NCBI GenBank assembly: GCA_011800805.1
Contig: MPNW01000286.1
Coordinates: forward strand, 184,796-216,355
Reading direction: 5' to 3'
From: Hirudo medicinalis
Lineage: Eukaryota; Annelida; Clitellata; Hirudinida; Hirudinidae
Length of the DNA: 31,560 bases
Position numbers and translations under genes: made by a program. The notes under the pieces were generated by a model. The model was given only the letters and a program-made list of their open reading frames with translations, was not told where the DNA came from and made no database searches. Within the stretch, counting starts at the first letter, position 1. Every line of letters begins with the position of its first letter. This document shows, piece by piece, positions 17,400 to 27,277 of this stretch.

Positions 17400-18451
17400 G
17401 ACTAGCATAACCATGTTACCGAAATCTTTATTCCTGCCTTTGTCTTCGTATAGTAGAAACTATCACTGATAACATCTGTTTTTAGAATTTCTGGGAAATG
17501 GTCCACATGGTATACAAGAACCAGTTTCTACAATAAATCGCATCAAGTAACGATAACGATACAGAGTTTGATTAATACATATGCATAATGGCCTCTGTTT
17601 GTTGGATGTTCATAGCTGATAAGTTGAGAACTGCAGATGCCATATGTACAACTTTCCCGCAAATCCGGTTCATTTAATTTATCATTTATTCATTCTCTGG
17701 AGTCCTCGCTTTCATTCAAAATGTCAGCTTCTATAAAAGTTTTGGACTCAGTACAATCAGATAACCAGATATGATTATTATTATTATTATTATTATTATT
17801 AGAAAACAGGCCTGTGATAAAAAAATTTTTGTTTCATTTTATGTATTTCTTATGTTTTTTTAGATGCTGAATTCAAAACTGATACTAAAATTGTTGTGTC
17901 ACGTACAGAAAAGATGCTGAGAAAATTAAAAATATTGGGATGTTCTATGTCCATAAAAATTCACTTTTTGCATAGAATATCTTAGTGCAATGAGCGAATA
18001 ATAAAGTGAACGCCTTCACCAAGATATTAATGAACTATAAAAAAAAGTACCAAGGGCGGTGAAATGTCAATGTGAATGTGACTATTGCTGAATGCTACAA
18101 GAGTGACAATCAAGATTAATCACACAAAAAGGAAGCAGGATTTCGCGAGCATTCGAAAAAGGCATGCATAATAAATTATAAAATTGAGTGAAATAATTCC
18201 CTACATATATAAAACAATGTTATAAGATAATACATAATTTAAAAAAAAATGTTTGAAGTAATTCCGAGAGAATTTCATACATAAATTTTAAAAATGCCTT
18301 TGAGGATTGTGAAAAATCTGTATGTGGTATACAGGTTAGGGACTATAAATACTGAGGACATATTTGAATTCAGCATCCCACAAATTATTATAGTCAATAT
18401 ATAATATCAATTTTTAAAAAAGTTTTTGTGAAACAAAATTTTCCTTCATAA
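17400..18451. other. SAXO intron, no recognised gene
   Basis: AT-rich. It contains TAACGATAACGAT at about 17549-17561, the inverse of the ATCGTTATCGTTAT tail of the LINE at 29975-29988, so a minus-strand LINE 3' end may lie here. Otherwise only a microsatellite is evident. Confidence 0.35.
17774..17801. repeat. (ATT)n microsatellite
   Basis: About nine uninterrupted ATT units. Confidence 0.95.
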
Positions 18452-18580
18452 TTAATTCAGGTGTCTTTTCTTTGCTTGGTAGCAATTGGTAACAGAAACG
18501 CCATTATTGACTTATATTTCTTAATATTTTTTTTCAAATTCGCTTTTCTTTCTTCTCTTTGCTGCTCCAATTAAATTGCT
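18452..18580 (-). pseudogene. Second hAT fragment (N-terminal region)
   Basis: Reverse complement of this segment aligns along its whole length with 9071-9201, including GGAGCAGCAAAGAG, GCGTTTCTGTTA and AAAAGACACCTGAATTA. It encodes a degraded GAAKRRK motif. It abuts the Tc1-like copy exactly at 18581. Confidence 0.8.
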
Positions 18581-18698
18581 CATGTTATTAATCCAAATAA
18601 AGTGTCATTATGATGTCCTCTGACCATTCATTTCTATTATATAAATACATCTTGATTTCGATGACGCTACCATTTGTTCCAAGTATTCTTTTCGCAAG

Positions 18699-18982
18699 TG
18701 TCAGGGACATGACATTTGTACATTTTGTTTTTATGCGCGGAGGGATGTGTGTGCGTGATGAGGTTGTGTGATGTGCTTTAGTCGTCTGCGCGGGACCGCG
18801 CGATGGCATGATTGGTTGTTTATTGCAAGGCAAGGCAAGGGCTGTTAGAGTTGGTGTCGAGTTAGAGTTGTAGCGTGGAGATATTGTGTTGAGTGAGCGC
18901 GCGAAGATGGCAGACGATAGTTGTCTTAGGAGTGTGCGAGAAATTAGAACCTGACAGCAAGGTATTTGTCATTTATATGACA
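18699..18982 (+). mobile_element. Solo LTR family 2 inserted in the Tc1-like copy
   Basis: It starts TGTCAGGGACATGACATTTG and ends at TTTATATGACA, with a TGTCA...TGACA inverted terminus (284 bp). Copy 2 of the host element (near 27381) is the empty site. The flanks do not show a clean target duplication; about three host bases seem lost on the right. Shared with 16899: CpG-rich palindrome GCGCGGGACCGCGC at 18788-18801. Confidence 0.65.
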
Positions 18983-19360
18983 ATGTTTATACATTGTATA
19001 TGTATCTCTGTCTTATCAGAGTCCCCAAAACTTTATCTATAGGATAATGATTAAGTCCGCAGAACACGCTGCCCATTCCATTATTTCTTCCTGAAAAAAT
19101 GCCATCGTCTCCTTTGAGGTGTATCTTTATAGAAATCGAAGACATATTCATGGTGAATCTTAGCAAAAGGGAGTGAGAATACTGAAGTTGGTCTTGATAT
19201 AGTCTTTGGAACCCTGTTTTACTCTCAAAAAAGTTAATTCTGCCTGACAGCATGCTGAAAATCCTCTCCATATCATCACGGGACCTCTGCGGCAATAAAT
19301 TTCTTACTCCATATTAAATCATGCCAGTTATAGTGGCACCCATTATTATCATAGATGTTA

Positions 19361-19474
19361 GATTATTGCGTAAGCGTGGTATTTACAGTTAATACAACTC
19401 AGTTGATAACTGAATATTTGCTGAATAATCCCAACAATAAACTCGGCATAAATTAAGCCCCGTCGTTTATTACA
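19361..19474 (+). repeat. LTR family 1, copy 3, 3' fragment
   Basis: It matches the last 114 bp of the LTR from GATTATTGCGTAAG to TTTATTACA. One substitution (CCAC to CAAC) breaks the first hairpin. The 5' two thirds are absent. It replaces about 57 bp of the Tc1-like host element rather than simply interrupting it. Confidence 0.85.
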
Positions 19475-19932
19475 GTATGTTTTGCTCGTTCCAACTGTCT
19501 ATCTTCTTTCTTGAGGTATGGGAGTTTTTTTCAACGGCATTGATATTAATTTTTCAAATACGTGAAACCGTTCTTAAAGATATGACGAACAAATTGGCAC
19601 ATCAAATTGCATTTCCTGTTAAAACATGTAATAAATTTGTTTTTTAACTTTATTATAAGATTTCGTAATGATATTTAAATTATATAACCAAATTTGAGGT
19701 TATAAAATTCATATTTAAGAAAGTTATGAGAAAAAATATGGCGCTCTTGAAGATTTGACGACCACGGTATTTCAATAGGCAAAGCCATAATGGGAAAGGG
19801 GTTTAAAGAAACAGTTGCAAAAGGTTCTGTTTCAAAAAACGCAAGCGATACTGGAGTCAAACTAGGTATCATTCGTTGGATGAATTGTATTCATAAAAGT
19901 ATAGAAGAAAAGCGTAAAAAAAAAGCAATTGC

Positions 19933-20141
19933 CTGTCGGTAATGGGTTTCTCCATCAAAAGGGCCACTGATTTCTTTTACTTGCTCAATTGGCTTCATAA
20001 TCTTTGCCGGATCCAGCTTCTTTGCTAAAAATTCTGCTTGATAATTTGTTGTGGCATCAAATGGCAATTCGGGAGGCTGGTAAACGGCTTGATCCGTTTT
20101 TATTTTTTCTCTGGGTTTTACTTCCCACTCCTTAAAGTCAG
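19933..20141 (-). CDS. SAXO-type protein, third visible exon
   Basis: 209 bp after an ATTAG acceptor (20143-20142). It starts with two bases that complete an Ala codon, then DFKEWEVKPREKIKTDQAVY, QPPELPFDATTNYQAEFLAK and SGPFDGETHYRQ. It ends CAG|GCAATT: the phase fits the next exon (giving THYRQ-DYILHAIP), so the donor appears to be GC rather than GT. The following intron is about 3.9 kb. Confidence 0.83.
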
Positions 20142-20266
20142 CTAATTTTTAAAATAGCAAAATTAACAAATAACGGATTTGGTCTATTAAGTAAACAAAT
20201 ATTTAGATTCTAAAGAAGGATTTATTTGAAGCTACAAGTATAGCGGCTATCAGTAAAACCTTTCAC

Positions 20267-20353
20267 CTGCATAAGTAGGCTCTCCTTCAAATTTTCCTGA
20301 TGATTTTTGTTGTTCTACTGGTCTAATTAAGCGAGTCGGTTCGAAAGTTTTTT
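20267..20353 (-). CDS. SAXO-type protein, second visible exon
   Basis: 87 bp between TTTTCAG (20355-20354) and a GCAG|GTGAAA donor. It encodes KTFEPTRLIRPVEQQ and then KFEGEPTYA, a classic linker plus Mn repeat start. One leftover base (G) plus CT of the next exon gives the Ala before DFKEWEV. Confidence 0.87.
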
Positions 20354-20448
20354 CTGAAAAGAATAAAATAATCCAACGACTTGACTATAATTCATTTTAT
20401 ATTTTAACTACATTTCAATGCATTTACTTATATTTATGCAATAGAATA

Positions 20449-20492
20449 AAAACTGCCAATAGGGACAAAAAATTGACGCTATGGGCAGTTTT
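20449..20492. repeat. 14-bp-stem hairpin
   Basis: Arms AAAACTGCCAATAG (20449-20462) and CTATGGGCAGTTTT (20479-20492) pair at 13 of 14 positions with a 16-nt loop. The left arm recurs exactly at 28453-28466, with a degenerate right arm at 28482-28491. This is probably the terminus of a dispersed element. Confidence 0.7.
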
Positions 20493-20720
20493 GATTTATA
20501 TCAAGGTGTCGAAGTTAAACCAAAGGAAACCCATACAAATACACAAGCATCCTTGTCACATGCGATTTCATATCCTTCATTAAACGCATCCATGTCGTAT
20601 CTGGAGGAAGAACAGATAGTAATTGTTGTGTCCCAACATTCTCTTTCAGCAGTGGACCTGTTAATGTTAGAGTTTTGGGTGAGGTAAGCATAACCATTCA
20701 AACACTTTGCCATTAAATTC
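20493..20720. repeat. Unidentified dispersed repeat, copy a
   Basis: The segment after the hairpin (ATATCAAGGTGTC, later TTTCATATCCTTCATTAAACG and CATCCATGTC) is paralleled at 28495-28515 and 28858-28905 (ATAAATCAAGGCGTC, TTTCATATCCTTTATTGAAGG, CATCAATGTC). There it is split by about 340 bp. Minus-strand frames contain short open stretches without recognised domains. Confidence 0.5.
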
Positions 20721-22053
20721 AGTTACACTGAAATTTCCTCTCTTTCACTCGTTTGCTTTGACTTCCATTTTTTTTTAAAGTCTTCTTTCCTTGCGATGAT
20801 GTTCGTATCTGATATCGGCTAACTTTGAAGTCTTTGAGAGGTTTTGAATTAGAATTAGTTCTTTCATTATTAGAAATTACCTCAATTTTCTTTTCAATGA
20901 CAATTTCTGAGAATCCATAGCATAGAGTGACCTAAACACTTGCGAAACAGGACTAAACAGGAAGCTTAAAATCTAGCATAAAAAGATATTCAAAGACTTT
21001 TTTGCGCAGATTTTAAGCTCTGAAATTTAGGGTATTTTGCCAAATCAGTTCTTTGAAAAAAATGGCTCCACCTTCTATCTAAACTTTTTGCCCACTATAA
21101 TTTGAATCAATCAAATCGGGCAATAGGTTATGCGATACATCTGGTCACTCAATATTTGCAAATAAGTTATGATGACGATGAATAAATTTTATTTATCAAA
21201 AAATACTCGCAATAATAGTTTAGAAATGGTCTTTAGTGGTTTATTAATTAATATGTATCCGATTTAGCAGTTGCTGATAGAAAACAGTTTGCTATTCACA
21301 ACCAGAAAGGGAAAATAACCATTCACATGGCACAGTCATTGCTGGATAAGCTAATATTATCGAGAATATCGGAGCGAGCCAATTGGCAACCTTTACTAAG
21401 TTCCCTGCATTATTCCTAAGAGAAGATCAACCAAGGTTGGATAAAAAAAAAGTTGCTGATATCTTTGCTCGTCTTTCCTGGTTATCGATTTACATTTAAT
21501 ATTTATAAACAAAGTCTAGATATATAAGATGTTCATTTTTATCAGTATCTTTTTATGAGAATCTGGAATTCGCTTTCTGTTGTTCTCGACAAACTGAACC
21601 AGCTTCTACATTTCAGATTTTGTCCTTATAATGGATTAGTTGACACTCAAAAAAACAACATGAACATCTAGACTATTGACAAGATGTCAATATAAAAATA
21701 CATCAAATACAATTACAATTACAATTAGCCGATATTTAAAGTGCCTTATATATATCAGTAATATCTTGTAATATTAGTATAGGACTTGGAACTGGTTTGG
21801 TATGCTTGCTTCAAGTTTTCGGTCTGTCCACCAACATTATTCGACAACATATTTCGCCGGATATGTCTGATGATGACATCCTTATATTTGAGCAACAGCA
21901 ACTTTTTTCAGAGCAAAGACTTTCTCACAGTGCAAAAATATTAAAATATAAAACATCAATAACTTTATAGTCTACTTTAAAACCAGAATGGTCACGCGTT
22001 AATACCAATAATCATTTTATAACCTTTAGTTAGATCTTAGTAACAATAGCAAA
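20721..22053. other. SAXO intron, no recognised gene
   Basis: AT-rich. A small AATTAC tandem occurs at 21708-21725. Nothing that can be named. Confidence 0.4.
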
Positions 22054-22660
22054 TTAAAATTTCCGGTACAACTCAATATCGACATTAATCCAGTATGTAA
22101 TGAATGAAATTAATCGAAATTTAACCGGAAGATATATATAGAATTGTCTCTTGATCACCTCCACTGACTTTATATATACAACCAAATCATCCTTTGAACC
22201 TTTCATCATCAGGAACCTTGTTTGAAAAAAGTGGTAGTAACCATTTCTTCTAAAAGACAGTCTTGTTGACCTCGTAATCCTGTCATATTTTTGGAGCATC
22301 TTCAAATCATTTACAGGAGCATCGCTTGCTGTAGGATATACCATGCCAGTAGACAATGTGCAGCAAAATTACATAATTCAAAAAAGCTTCTTTCCGTTCT
22401 TTTGCAGTCAGTTTGAATTCATTTCTGAAGAAGTTAATCTTCTTACAACAGAGGACTTTAGCCATCCACCTGGCCATGTGATAAGCTCCAGTTATAGAAA
22501 AATAGTACTTTTAATTTCCTCCAGAAAAATGCAGAAAACCCAAAATTAAAAAGCCCATTTCATTAATTTCTTCAAAATCTCGTGGCAAGTATGAAATTAC
22601 TGTTAAGAAAGACACAAAAGGTACCGATCTATTGCAAATTAACAAATTATTGTCTCGGCT
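22054..22660 (-). pseudogene. Fragment of an uncharacterised transposon-borne ORF
   Basis: Minus-strand pieces in order: ISYLPRDFEEINEMGFLILG, ITGAYHMARWMAKVL, CKKINFFRNEFKLTAKE, SDAPVNDLKMLQKYDR and FRRNGYYHFFQ. The core GAxHxARWMAK, FxLTxxE and DAPxNDL recalls a protein family that occurs in many copies in invertebrate genomes and is presumed to be transposon-encoded; I do not know its superfamily. Frames shift at least once and one stop interrupts the start, so it is dead. It abuts a SINE. Confidence 0.55.
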
Positions 22661-22684
22661 GGCTATAATTATAAGTATGATCTG

Positions 22685-22884
22685 CAGGTTGGCCGAATGG
22701 GATGCGTTCCTGCATGCGGTCGTAATAGCAACAGTCGTAAAGTGTCGTGTTCGCAACCCAGCCTGCACCGCCAGGGAGCGCCCTCGGGTAGGGGCGCTAT
22801 ATAATGGTAGATCGATTAAAAAGTGCCTTCACATCTCATTCGTATACAAAAGGCACTCAAAATATCGGCTAAATAAAAAAAAAA
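22685..22884 (+). mobile_element. tRNA-derived SINE
   Basis: It starts with an A box (TTGGCCGAATGGG, as in Ser/Leu tRNAs) at 22689-22701, followed by a B box GTGTTCGCAACCC at 22747-22759. A GC-rich middle (GGAGCGCCCTCGGGTAGGGG) and an AT-rich 3' part end in AAATAAAAAAAAAA (22871-22884). This is the usual SINE layout: pol III promoter, body, A-tail. A diverged copy lies at 8289-8430. Confidence 0.8.
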
Positions 22885-22885
22885 T

Positions 22886-23416
22886 GCAAAAAAAATATGA
22901 TAGAGTCGCGGAGTTAATTGTGATGCCACTCGCTTGGAGTTAATTTGTTTGCTCACCTGACTATGCTTTTAAACAAGGAAGAAAAGGTTAAAGATAGTAT
23001 TTTGGAAGTACGCTCAGTAAACGTATACCTATTATTATGGCATGATAGTTTTGCGTGTCGACGTAATTAAGATACTACAAGAGGATGGTTGAAAAAGCGA
23101 TATCTTCTAAATGGCGAATTTATTTTAACAAGCACAAACATGTTTGTTTAAACATAATTAAATATATAAATATCCTAATAATGAAAGAAACGCGCATTTG
23201 ATTAAAATATTTGAATAATAAATGATAGACAAATATTGCTATCCTTCTCAAATTGCTAAATAAATTCAGAAACTTGTTCGAAAATCTAGTATCAGAATAA
23301 TTCCTTAAAGTGAAGAAAATCAAATATCATTCTAAATTAAGTTATGAATAAGCATGTGCAACCTCTTACGACTCCCACAATTTTATGATATAATGAAATT
23401 AATGACGATAACTTAC
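22886..23416. other. SAXO intron, no recognised gene
   Basis: AT-rich, no domain in any frame. Confidence 0.45.
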
Positions 23417-23529
23417 GTGTGTATTCATTAAGATAATTTGTTGTAAGGTCCATTTCTCCTTCTGGTTGTTTGTATAATTCTTGTCGAAGCATCGCTTTCT
23501 CAGTCAATGGATGCTGAACGTAATCGACC
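23417..23529 (-). CDS. SAXO-type protein, first visible exon
   Basis: 113 bp between a TAAACAG acceptor (23531-23530) and a strong CACAC|GTAAGT donor. It encodes VDYVQHPLTEKAMLRQELYK and then PEGEMDLTTNYLNEYT. It closely resembles the 15589-15786 exon (VDYVPWP...YKKPEGELDM), showing the exons arose by repeat duplication. Phase 1 at the donor fits the 20267-20353 exon. A 5' exon with the start codon must lie further right or outside. Confidence 0.88.
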
Positions 23530-23819
23530 CTGTTTAGTATAATTTCTATAGCTGTTTCTTACCAATGGTTCCATGGGTCAATTAAGATTTATTAAAATAA
23601 TTTAATAATAATGACTAAAAATTAATAAATTTAATAATAATACTAGGTATATCAATGAATATGTTTAAATCAAAATAACCTGCAGAATGCCTGTAATACC
23701 CAAAACAGTTAATATAGAAAACAATGAGCAATGCAAATCTCTTACAAAATCGACTAAAGTGATATCGTAAATAAAATGATGTCATCTGCCGGCGATACAA
23801 CATCATACCAAGCCTCTTG
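23530..23819. other. Non-coding, AT-rich
   Basis: Presumed SAXO intron. A minus-strand open frame of 63 codons at 23615-23806 has no recognisable features. Confidence 0.4.
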
Positions 23820-23960
23820 CAAATTTCTCTCAGCGTCTCATTCCTTCTACAACGACTGCCACGGTCCTCTGCAAGAATGCCCTTTTCGGGGCGTTTGACA
23901 TTTCTTTTTGCAGAGATGTGAGAAGCCCTCGGGCAAATTATAAATCATCCTCTTGCGATA
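23820..23960 (-). pseudogene. Second fragment of the REL-endonuclease LINE
   Basis: The minus strand reads LCKKKCQTPRKG-ILAED, matching LCNKRCQTPRRDILAEAND of the 5.9 kb copy, with nucleotide similarity over about 110 bp (TCTGCAAGAATG, GTTTGACAT, TGCAGAG.TGTG, AGCCCTCG.GCAA). Only this short C-terminal piece is present. Confidence 0.65.
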
Positions 23961-24504
23961 GTGCGCGAGTTTGCATAGGAAATTGCACTATTGCTCTTGA
24001 GGCTTTTCTGGAAAGATCTCTGGCCAAGATGTCCTCAATGCTATTGTACCTGATTCTAAAAACATGCAACATCATGTTTCTCATTTTTATTACTTTATTT
24101 TCGAATAAAACTACCCCTGTTTGGACACCTTGTTTCTTCTGGCCTGGTATGGCTACCTGAAATGGCGTAGTAGCCCAAAAAGTTTCCCGATCCTGGTGTA
24201 TGGATATGTGGTCGATGTGCCAAGGGACCTGAAATTTCTGTCCGCGGCCCAGACTATGACATATTTTTTAGTTCAGCATAATACTGGAGGAGGTTACGGC
24301 CTTGATAATAGTGGTCAGCACAATAAGTCACACGTTTGCCTCATTGAACATTCAACTACCAAAGTTGTTCCGTTAATTGAGCCACCAGGCCGAATCAATT
24401 GCAATCCAGTCTTTCATGAATTATTTTGTTGTCAGAATATTTGCAATATACTTTTTTTTCGAATCGAGCAGGTCATTTCAAAACTTTCGTTTCTCTCCTG
24501 GAAA
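23961..24504. other. Open but unrecognised sequence before the LINE
   Basis: The plus strand is open from about 24121 to 24525 (FLLAWYGYLKWRSSPK, QHNTGGGYGLDNSGQHN) without an ATG. It might be the 5' part of the LINE that follows, but no ORF1 domain is visible. Confidence 0.3.
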
Positions 24505-25608
24505 AAAGGCCTTGTGACTTGTTAAAAATTACTCGTGTGCGAATTGGTCATAAGGAGTTGGGTGCACTTATTCAGGACAGCCTATGCGACGGAGCTCTGG
24601 ATATCTTTGTCTTGACCGAGACTTGGATAACTTCCGACGCTCCTAGCCTCGCTCCAGACGGCTTCATCACCATCCACCAACATCGCGGCTCCTCCACCGA
24701 CAAGCGCGGGGGCGACATCGCAGTCATCCATCGCCAGGATATTAAATCATCTAAAATAGATCACGACTTCTCTGGATTTGAAAGCCTTCACCTCAAATTT
24801 AACACCCGCAAATCATCACTCATAGTTTCATCAATCTATCGCCCGCCTGGACCCATTACGTCTTCATTCATTGTTGAATTTGAAGAGCTCATCGACTTCA
24901 TCTCATCTCACAAAGTCCCGTTCGTCATCTGTGGGGATTTCAATGCACCTGGCTCGGAGACAAGAATTCATCACTTTCTGGAGGACGCAATTGAGTCTAA
25001 TGGACTAGTTCAACACGTCATCTCCCCAACTCACTCCCACGGCCACACCTTGATCTCCTCATCACATCATCATCCCACAATCTCCTCTCCAACACAAAAC
25101 GAAGTGACATACTCCGACCATCACCTCATATCATCCAATATCTCAGCTGAAACACCTCAACCCTCAACCCGGGTTATTCACCGCCGTTGCATCAGCAGCA
25201 TCAACTGGGAAATCTTCGAACCGTATCACCTCTGCGTCTCCGAAAAGCTCCTGACGTGCGACTTAGATGCCAACGACTACGCCATTCTCCTGAATAGCAA
25301 GCTAGAGATCCTCCTCGACAAACACGACCCTGTTAAGAAGCGATCTGTCCGTATAGGCCAGCACCCAAACAACCAGCTTTCCAACGAGGCGATAGAAGCC
25401 AAGAAACGCTGCCAACTCATGGAGCATCTATATCGTCGCAAAAGAACCGGTGCTGCCAAACAAGCGTACAAATCTGCAAAGGAAGCAGCCAAGCTGGCCA
25501 TCCTCAATTCCAAGACGTCTTCCATCAAGGAGGAGCTCAACTCCAATGCCAATCCACGTTCCATGTTGCGCTCACTTCATAGAATTTTGCATAGTCGCCC
25601 GCACAACT
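24505..25608 (+). pseudogene. LINE ORF2 N-terminal part: APE endonuclease (Rex1/L2/CR1-like)
   Basis: The endonuclease nicks chromosomal DNA to prime reverse transcription. One open frame carries DIFVLTETWITSDAPSLAPD (catalytic Glu), HRGSSTDKRGGDIAVIHRQD, SSIYRPPGP, FVICGDFNAPGSE (catalytic Asp/Asn), PTHSHGHTL and YSDHHLISSNIS (catalytic Asp/His). A lysine-rich linker follows (EAIEAKKRCQLMEHLYRRKR). The stop is at 25608-25610. This is the best-preserved transposon ORF here and is unusually GC-rich for the window, so it is probably recent. The element as a whole is nonautonomous because its RT is deleted. Confidence 0.88.
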
Positions 25609-25639
25609 GATACTCTGATGCTGAGTGCCAATTTCTCGT

Positions 25640-26620
25640 CACTTCGTTCAATACTTTTTTCATCTTTTTTAATCAATTTTGATGTTATTTGTTAGAAAAT
25701 CGCCAACATTCATCAATCAATCGCCAACACCCTCGCTTCATCGTCCACCTCATCCTTTCCAGTTTTCAGGCGCGTCTCTCTCAACACTCCCGCCTGTCTC
25801 GCCGATAGAAGTCCTGAAGGTTATGTTTATCGGCACACCCACACACCTCAAAAATCTATCTCCCCCATCTTCAATAAACATCGCCTGCACTAATCTTCCT
25901 TCCTCTTCTACTACCCTAAAACTCCTCGGCGTCACCTTTGATTCCCACCTCAGCTTTAAACAACACGCCATCTCTGTAATAAAATCATGCAACCACCTCA
26001 TCTGGGCTATCAGACACATCCGTCCATTCCTCTGTGTCGACACAACTTCTGCTCTTGCACGCAGTCTGGTCCTCTCTCGTCTTGACTACTGCAACTCCCT
26101 CCTCTATGGTACCTCTGCCTCACTTATCCACTTCCTTCAGCGCACCCAAAAATAATGTAGCCAAACTCGTTCTTCTCAATCCCAGTCTTAACGGCTCTGA
26201 ATGCCTGAGGCAACTGCACTGGTTACCTATACACCTTCGCATCATCTTCAAAATCTCCTTAATCACTTATCATACTCTAGCCACATCCAACCCTCCCTAT
26301 CTCAACCAACTCATTCACCGCCGCCATATTCCCAACNTCAAAATCTCCTTAATCACTTATCATACTCTAGCCACATCCAACCCTCCCTATCTCAACCAAC
26401 TCATTCACCGCCGCCATATTCCCAACCACCTTCGTTCATCCTCCGCAATTCATCTTCACAAAGTCAATCGAGGCTTCACCTATGCCTCGCCTGCCGTCTA
26501 GAACGACCTTCCCCCCATCATTAGGTCTCAACCGACGCTCGAACTCTTCAAGCGCCAGTTGAAGACTCACCTCTTCAAGATAGCGTTGGACGGAGAACCG
26601 AGGCGCCTCTGACGTTCTGC
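25640..26620 (+). pseudogene. LINE ORF2 linker and post-RT C-terminus
   Basis: Frame-shifted from the endonuclease ORF. The linker is PTFINQSPTPSLHRPPHP. After the deletion come LKLLGVTFDSHLSFKQHA, IRHIRPFLCVDTTSALARSL, VLSRLDYCNSLLYGTSA, then CLRQLHWLPIHLRIIFKISL, NPPYLNQLIHRR, ELFKRQLKTHLF and a stop near 26611. All are standard post-RT motifs of the CR1/L2 group. Interrupted by an 89-bp duplication with an N. Confidence 0.85.
26248..26426. repeat. 89-bp exact direct duplication around a single N
   Basis: 26248-26336 and 26338-26426 read identically (TCAAAATCTCC...TTCCCAAC), with N at 26337 between. Normal LINE sequence has one copy. It is best explained as an unmerged overlap at an assembly gap. 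Confidence 0.9.
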
Positions 26621-26645
26621 ACCATACGGCGCCATAAAAATGAAC

Positions 26646-26686
26646 TATTATTATTATTATTACTATTATTATTATTATTATTATTA
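26646..26686. repeat. (TTA)n microsatellite tail of the LINE
   Basis: About 13 TTA units with one TAC interruption directly after the LINE 3' UTR. Confidence 0.93.
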
Positions 26687-26688
26687 AA

Positions 26689-27277
26689 GAGTTACTTGAG
26701 CACAGTCTCATCAGCTCCGACGAACCAAGAAAAGTAATAACAGCAAACACAATGGATTCAATCCTAAAATCATGCCTATTACATTTAAAAAAATCTGGAC
26801 CTCCAGGGTCTAGAATACTTTGGCCGGGGAGCCGCTAGAACCGCTAGACGCCTTAGAGTCAATCCCTAAACCACTTGCTGATGCAAATATAAGTCGGCTG
26901 ATATTTTATAACCATTTCGCATAATTTTTATTTTTAAAATCTTAAGAATCTTTAGAATCTTTAAAAAATTAAATTTAATATTAATAATTATAAAATGGTT
27001 TCAGGTCTTTTAAATTCAAATTTATTCAAAATTACAGTTTTATAAAAATGCAAGACGACCTATTCTACCAAAATTATCAACTATTGTCTCTATTGTTAAC
27101 TTTTGACTGAATTAATATTTCAAACTGAAATTTTGACATGTTATTTGTTAGAGAAAGTTTATCAAATCGGAAATTTTTGTGTGATATCATACATTCCAGA
27201 AACATACGTTAAAATCGCAAATATTCGATACATCTTTAAGTTTCCTATAATGTAAGACAATAATGATAGTTCCAAAT
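26689..27277. other. No gene recognised
   Basis: The plus strand 26687-26839 is open (LLEHSLISSDEPRKVIT, LHLKKSGPPGSRILWP) but unrecognised; the rest is AT-rich without features. Confidence 0.35.

Larger units (their letters stand above)
18581..19692 (-). pseudogene. Tc1-like transposase pseudogene, copy 1, carrying two LTR pieces
   Basis: It aligns with 27278-28040 on the same strand. Minus-strand fragments include IHLKGDDGIFSGRNNGMGSV, DKVLGTLIRQ and YQDQLQYSHSLLLRF, all in shifted frames. The copy is interrupted by a complete LTR of family 2 (18699-18982). A piece of LTR family 1 (19361-19474) replaces about 57 bp that encode the first catalytic aspartate region in copy 2. It lies inside a SAXO intron. 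Dead. Confidence 0.75.
24505..26688 (+). mobile_element. Rex1/L2/CR1-type LINE with internal RT deletion
   Basis: Endonuclease, linker, post-RT region, a short 3' UTR (CGGCGCCATAAAAATGAAC) and a (TTA)n tail are in order. The catalytic RT fingers and palm are missing: the frame jumps from SPIEVLK to VMFIGTP at about 25822. The 5' end is probably truncated. A microsatellite 3' tail instead of poly(A) is typical of this LINE group. Confidence 0.82.

Noticed and set aside
22689..22759. A functional tRNA gene
   Set aside because: A and B boxes are present but the acceptor stem does not pair and a SINE body with A-tail follows.
24121..24525. 134-codon frame as an independent gene
   Set aside because: No ATG, no domain, and it overlaps the start of the LINE endonuclease frame.
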